A DNA stretch of 7,353 bases from an uncultured bacterium (GTDB lineage: Bacteria > Bacteroidota > Bacteroidia > Chitinophagales > CAIODY01), in the NCBI GenBank assembly GCA_903871715.1, contig CAIQHW010000389.1, positions 1-7,353 on the forward strand. Reading direction: 5' to 3'. Every line of letters begins with the position of its first letter. Position 1 is the stretch's first letter. Made by a program: the position numbers and the translations under genes. Below the pieces are notes generated by a model that saw only the letters and a program-made list of their open reading frames with translations, did no database searches and had not been told where the DNA came from. Shown piece by piece: positions 6,096 through 7,353 of the stretch.

Positions 6096-6118
6096 CACTC
6101 CAAAATTTTTGAATAAAA

Positions 6119-7353
6119 ATGAGTAAAGAAATTACATCACGTGAGCAAGATTATTCGCAATGGTATATTGATTTGGTGCTGAAAGCAGGGCTGGCAGACT
6201 ATTCTGCGGTGAAAGGTTGTATGGTTATCAAACCTTATGGCTATGCATTGTGGGAAAACATGAGAGATGTGCTGGACAAAAAATTTAAAGATACTGGTCA
6301 TCAGAATGCTTATTTTCCTTTATTCATTCCAAAAAGTTTTTTGAGTAAAGAAGCGGCGCACATCGAAGGTTTTGCAAAAGAATGTGCAGTGGTTACACAC
6401 TATCGTTTGAAAAATGACCCGAATGGCGGTGGTGTAATTGTTGACCCTGATGCAAAATTAGAAGAGGAATTAATTGTTCGTCCAACTTCTGAAACCATCA
6501 TTTGGCATACTTATAAATCATGGATAAAAAGTTACAGAGATTTGCCTTTGCTGATTAATCAATGGGCAAATGTGGTGCGTTGGGAAATGCGCACAAGATT
6601 ATTTTTAAGAACGGCTGAATTCCTTTGGCAAGAAGGACACACAGCTCATGCTACCGAACAAGAGGCAGTTGCTGAAACTGAACAAATGCTGAATGTATAT
6701 GCCGATTTTGCGGAAAATTATATGGCAATGCCTGTGATAAAAGGAGTAAAAACTGCGAATGAAAGATTTGCTGGTGCGGTTGAAACTTATTGCATCGAAG
6801 CCTTAATGCAAGACGGAAAAGCTTTGCAGGCAGGCACTTCACACTTTCTTGGTCAAAATTTTGCCAAAGCATTTGATGTTACTTTTTTGAATAAAGAGAA
6901 TAAACAAGAATCGGTTTGGGCAACATCATGGGGCGTTTCAACCCGATTGATTGGTGCATTAATTATGGCACATAGTGATGATGATGGATTGGTATTGCCG
7001 CCTAAACTTGCGCCTATACAAGTTGTCATCGTTCCGATTTTTAAAACTGCCGAACAACTCAACGCGATTTTTGAAAAAATAAACCCTTTGATGGATGAAT
7101 TGAAAGCGAAAAATATTCGTGTGAAATTTGATGATGGTGACAATAAATCACCAGGTTGGAAATTTGCTGAGTATGAAATGAAAGGTGTGCCAGTCCGCAT
7201 TGCTATTGGCGCTCGTGATTTAGAAAATGGAACTGCGGAAGTTGCACGACGTGATACCAAAGAAAAAATGAGTTTGCAAATGTTGGGCTTGGCAGAAAAA
7301 TTAGAACATCTGCTTTCGCAAATTCAAGAAAATATTTTCAACAAAGCCTTACA
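6119..7353 (+). CDS. proS: Prolyl-tRNA synthetase, type 3 (archaeal/eukaryal-like), 3' end outside window
   Basis: A cytosolic class II aminoacyl-tRNA synthetase that joins proline to tRNA-Pro using ATP. 411 codons are open and the gene leaves the window; the usual length is near 490, so about 80 residues are missing. The N-terminus MSKEITSREQDYSQWYIDLV leads into the catalytic core. Visible elements: HQNAYFPLFIPKSF (61-74) in the motif 1 region; RPTSE (121-125), the ATP/proline-site signature; motif 2 with RWEMRTR (154-160) and FLWQEGHTAHAT (168-179); GTSHFLGQNFAKAF (239-252); and motif 3 in WGVSTRLIGALIMAHSDDDG (271-290). The anticodon-binding domain starts near APIQVVIVPIF (298-308). There is no editing (INS) insertion between motifs 2 and 3, which, with the overall layout, marks the short type 3 form rather than the E. 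coli type. The ATG at 6119 lies a short leader after a consensus promoter. It is transcribed divergently from the lipoprotein gene. Firm identification. Confidence 0.97.
   Translation, partial: MSKEITSREQDYSQWYIDLVLKAGLADYSAVKGCMVIKPYGYALWENMRDVLDKKFKDTGHQNAYFPLFIPKSFLSKEAAHIEGFAKECAVVTHYRLKNDPNGGGVIVDPDAKLEEELIVRPTSETIIWHTYKSWIKSYRDLPLLINQWANVVRWEMRTRLFLRTAEFLWQEGHTAHATEQEAVAETEQMLNVYADFAENYMAMPVIKGVKTANERFAGAVETYCIEALMQDGKALQAGTSHFLGQNFAKAFDVTFLNKENKQESVWATSWGVSTRLIGALIMAHSDDDGLVLPPKLAPIQVVIVPIFKTAEQLNAIFEKINPLMDELKAKNIRVKFDDGDNKSPGWKFAEYEMKGVPVRIAIGARDLENGTAEVARRDTKEKMSLQMLGLAEKLEHLLSQIQENIFNKAL

Noticed and set aside
6096..6118. A T-box or other riboswitch controlling proS.
   Set aside because: The predicted leader is too short and AT-rich to hold one, and the only strong symmetry lies upstream of the promoter.
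6651..7260. Two minus-strand frames of 73 and 135 codons inside proS.
   Set aside because: They are antisense to conserved motifs 2 and 3 and the anticodon domain of ProS; no supporting features.

Overview
The window reads as an ordinary chromosomal stretch of an AT-rich member of the Bacteroidota. The evidence is: (i) promoter-like sites of the Bacteroidetes type (TTG, 17-23 nt, TAnnTTTG) instead of -35/-10 boxes; (ii) a long PurF with the N-terminus KHECGIA; (iii) a type 3 (archaeal/eukaryal-like) prolyl-tRNA synthetase typical of the phylum; and (iv) a FadL-like outer-membrane barrel and an Asn/Tyr-rich lipoprotein of a kind common there. I cannot name a genus. I see no mobile element, CRISPR array, tRNA, rRNA or phage gene.

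Layout. Four genes lie on the minus strand and one on the plus strand. From the left edge: purF (5' part, 595 codons visible, GTG start at 1787; the 3' end runs off the window); an alpha/beta hydrolase (1919-2677); a FadL-like outer-membrane protein (2787-4304); and a low-complexity Asn/Tyr/Gly-rich lipoprotein (4437-5858). A 218- to 260-nt divergent intergenic region follows, then proS on the plus strand (ATG at 6119; 411 codons visible, running off the right edge). All gaps between genes are short. Two hold convincing intrinsic terminators (1855-1893 and 2722-2760, both serving minus-strand transcripts). Three or four hold Bacteroidetes-type promoters. purF and the hydrolase therefore look like single-gene transcripts. 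The lipoprotein and outer-membrane protein genes may be partly co-transcribed, because only an AT-rich imperfect hairpin separates them.

How the genes relate. purF (first committed step of purine synthesis) and proS (charging of tRNA-Pro) are housekeeping genes. The lipoprotein and the barrel are both cell-envelope proteins encoded side by side on one strand, so a shared envelope role is possible but not shown. The hydrolase has a complete catalytic triad and no assignable substrate.

I did not find an evident new multi-gene system. The items most worth a second look are the strongly biased lipoprotein with its W-Y-x-P repeats and Gly-rich tail, two perfect palindromes with 3-nt spacers in the lipoprotein/proS divergent region, and the GTG start of purF, which is supported by both a promoter and the catalytic cysteine.
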